From CBDAPI01 sp964565865 (GTDB lineage Bacteria; Acidobacteriota; UBA6911; RPQK01; CBDAPI01), in assembly GCA_964565865.1 (NCBI GenBank), contig CAZMGM010000034.1:1-22991 (forward strand): DNA of 22,991 bases, in the 5' to 3' direction. Position 1 is the first letter of the stretch. Each line of letters opens with the position of its first letter. Shown piece after piece: positions 22,988-22,991 of the stretch. The translations under genes were made by a program, and so were the position numbers. The notes under the pieces are model-generated. The model searched no databases, was not told the origin of the DNA, and saw nothing but the letters and a program-made list of their open reading frames with translations.

Positions 22988-22991
22988 GCCA

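Noticed and set aside
1..22991. Regularly spaced repeats or tRNA-like structures suggestive of CRISPR or RNA genes
   Set aside because: None seen on reading either strand; apparent repeats are the protein-level propeller, LRR and HEAT repeats inside genes.

Overview
This window reads as accessory, environmentally oriented DNA from a free-living Gram-negative bacterium, most likely an Acidobacteriota member (Bryobacterales/Solibacter-like). The strongest clue is a 1140-residue TonB-dependent receptor with an N-terminal carboxypeptidase-regulatory-like domain and a typical acidobacterial Oar-like C-terminus. It sits beside families named from Planctomycetes and Verrucomicrobia but also common in Solibacter-like Acidobacteriota: PSD1/DUF1549/DUF1553 cytochromes, DUF1501, a PVC-type heme-binding dehydrogenase, and a CehA/McbA-type metallohydrolase. 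The phylum is inferred from family content only; a PVC-group host remains the main alternative. No mobile element, tRNA, rRNA or CRISPR array was seen.

Layout. (1) Positions 3-7428, + strand: the tail of a Gfo/Idh/MocA oxidoreductase, an SDR, a 3-hydroxyacyl-CoA-dehydrogenase-type enzyme, a membrane DUF2231-cytochrome-LRR fusion, a PSD1 cytochrome and a Tat-exported DUF1501 protein. The junctions are overlapping or tight except for 94 bp before DUF1501, so this is probably one operon. (2) Positions 7457-16796, - strand and convergent with block 1: reading 5'->3', CehA/McbA metallohydrolase, membrane-bound dehydrogenase with HEAT repeats and cytochrome c, PD40 beta-propeller, a 259-bp gap, FG-GAP beta-propeller, Gfo/Idh/MocA oxidoreductase. 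(3) Positions 16917-20339, - strand: the TonB-dependent receptor, closed by a strong intrinsic terminator at 16854-16889. (4) From 20471, + strand, divergent from the receptor: a second PSD1 cytochrome with a TTG start, ending 4 bases before the window edge.

How they may work together (inference): the receptor imports an unknown, probably carbohydrate-like or aromatic ligand. Exported propellers, the metallohydrolase and heme-bearing dehydrogenases would process it in the periplasm or at the cell surface. The NAD(P)-dependent oxidoreductases (Gfo/Idh, SDR, HAD-type) would finish oxidation, with electrons passing to c-type heme domains. No glycoside hydrolase, sulfatase or polysaccharide lyase is visible, so this is not a canonical polysaccharide-utilisation locus. 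Three of the four heme proteins carry recognisable but functionally uncharacterised domains, and this is where novelty is most likely.
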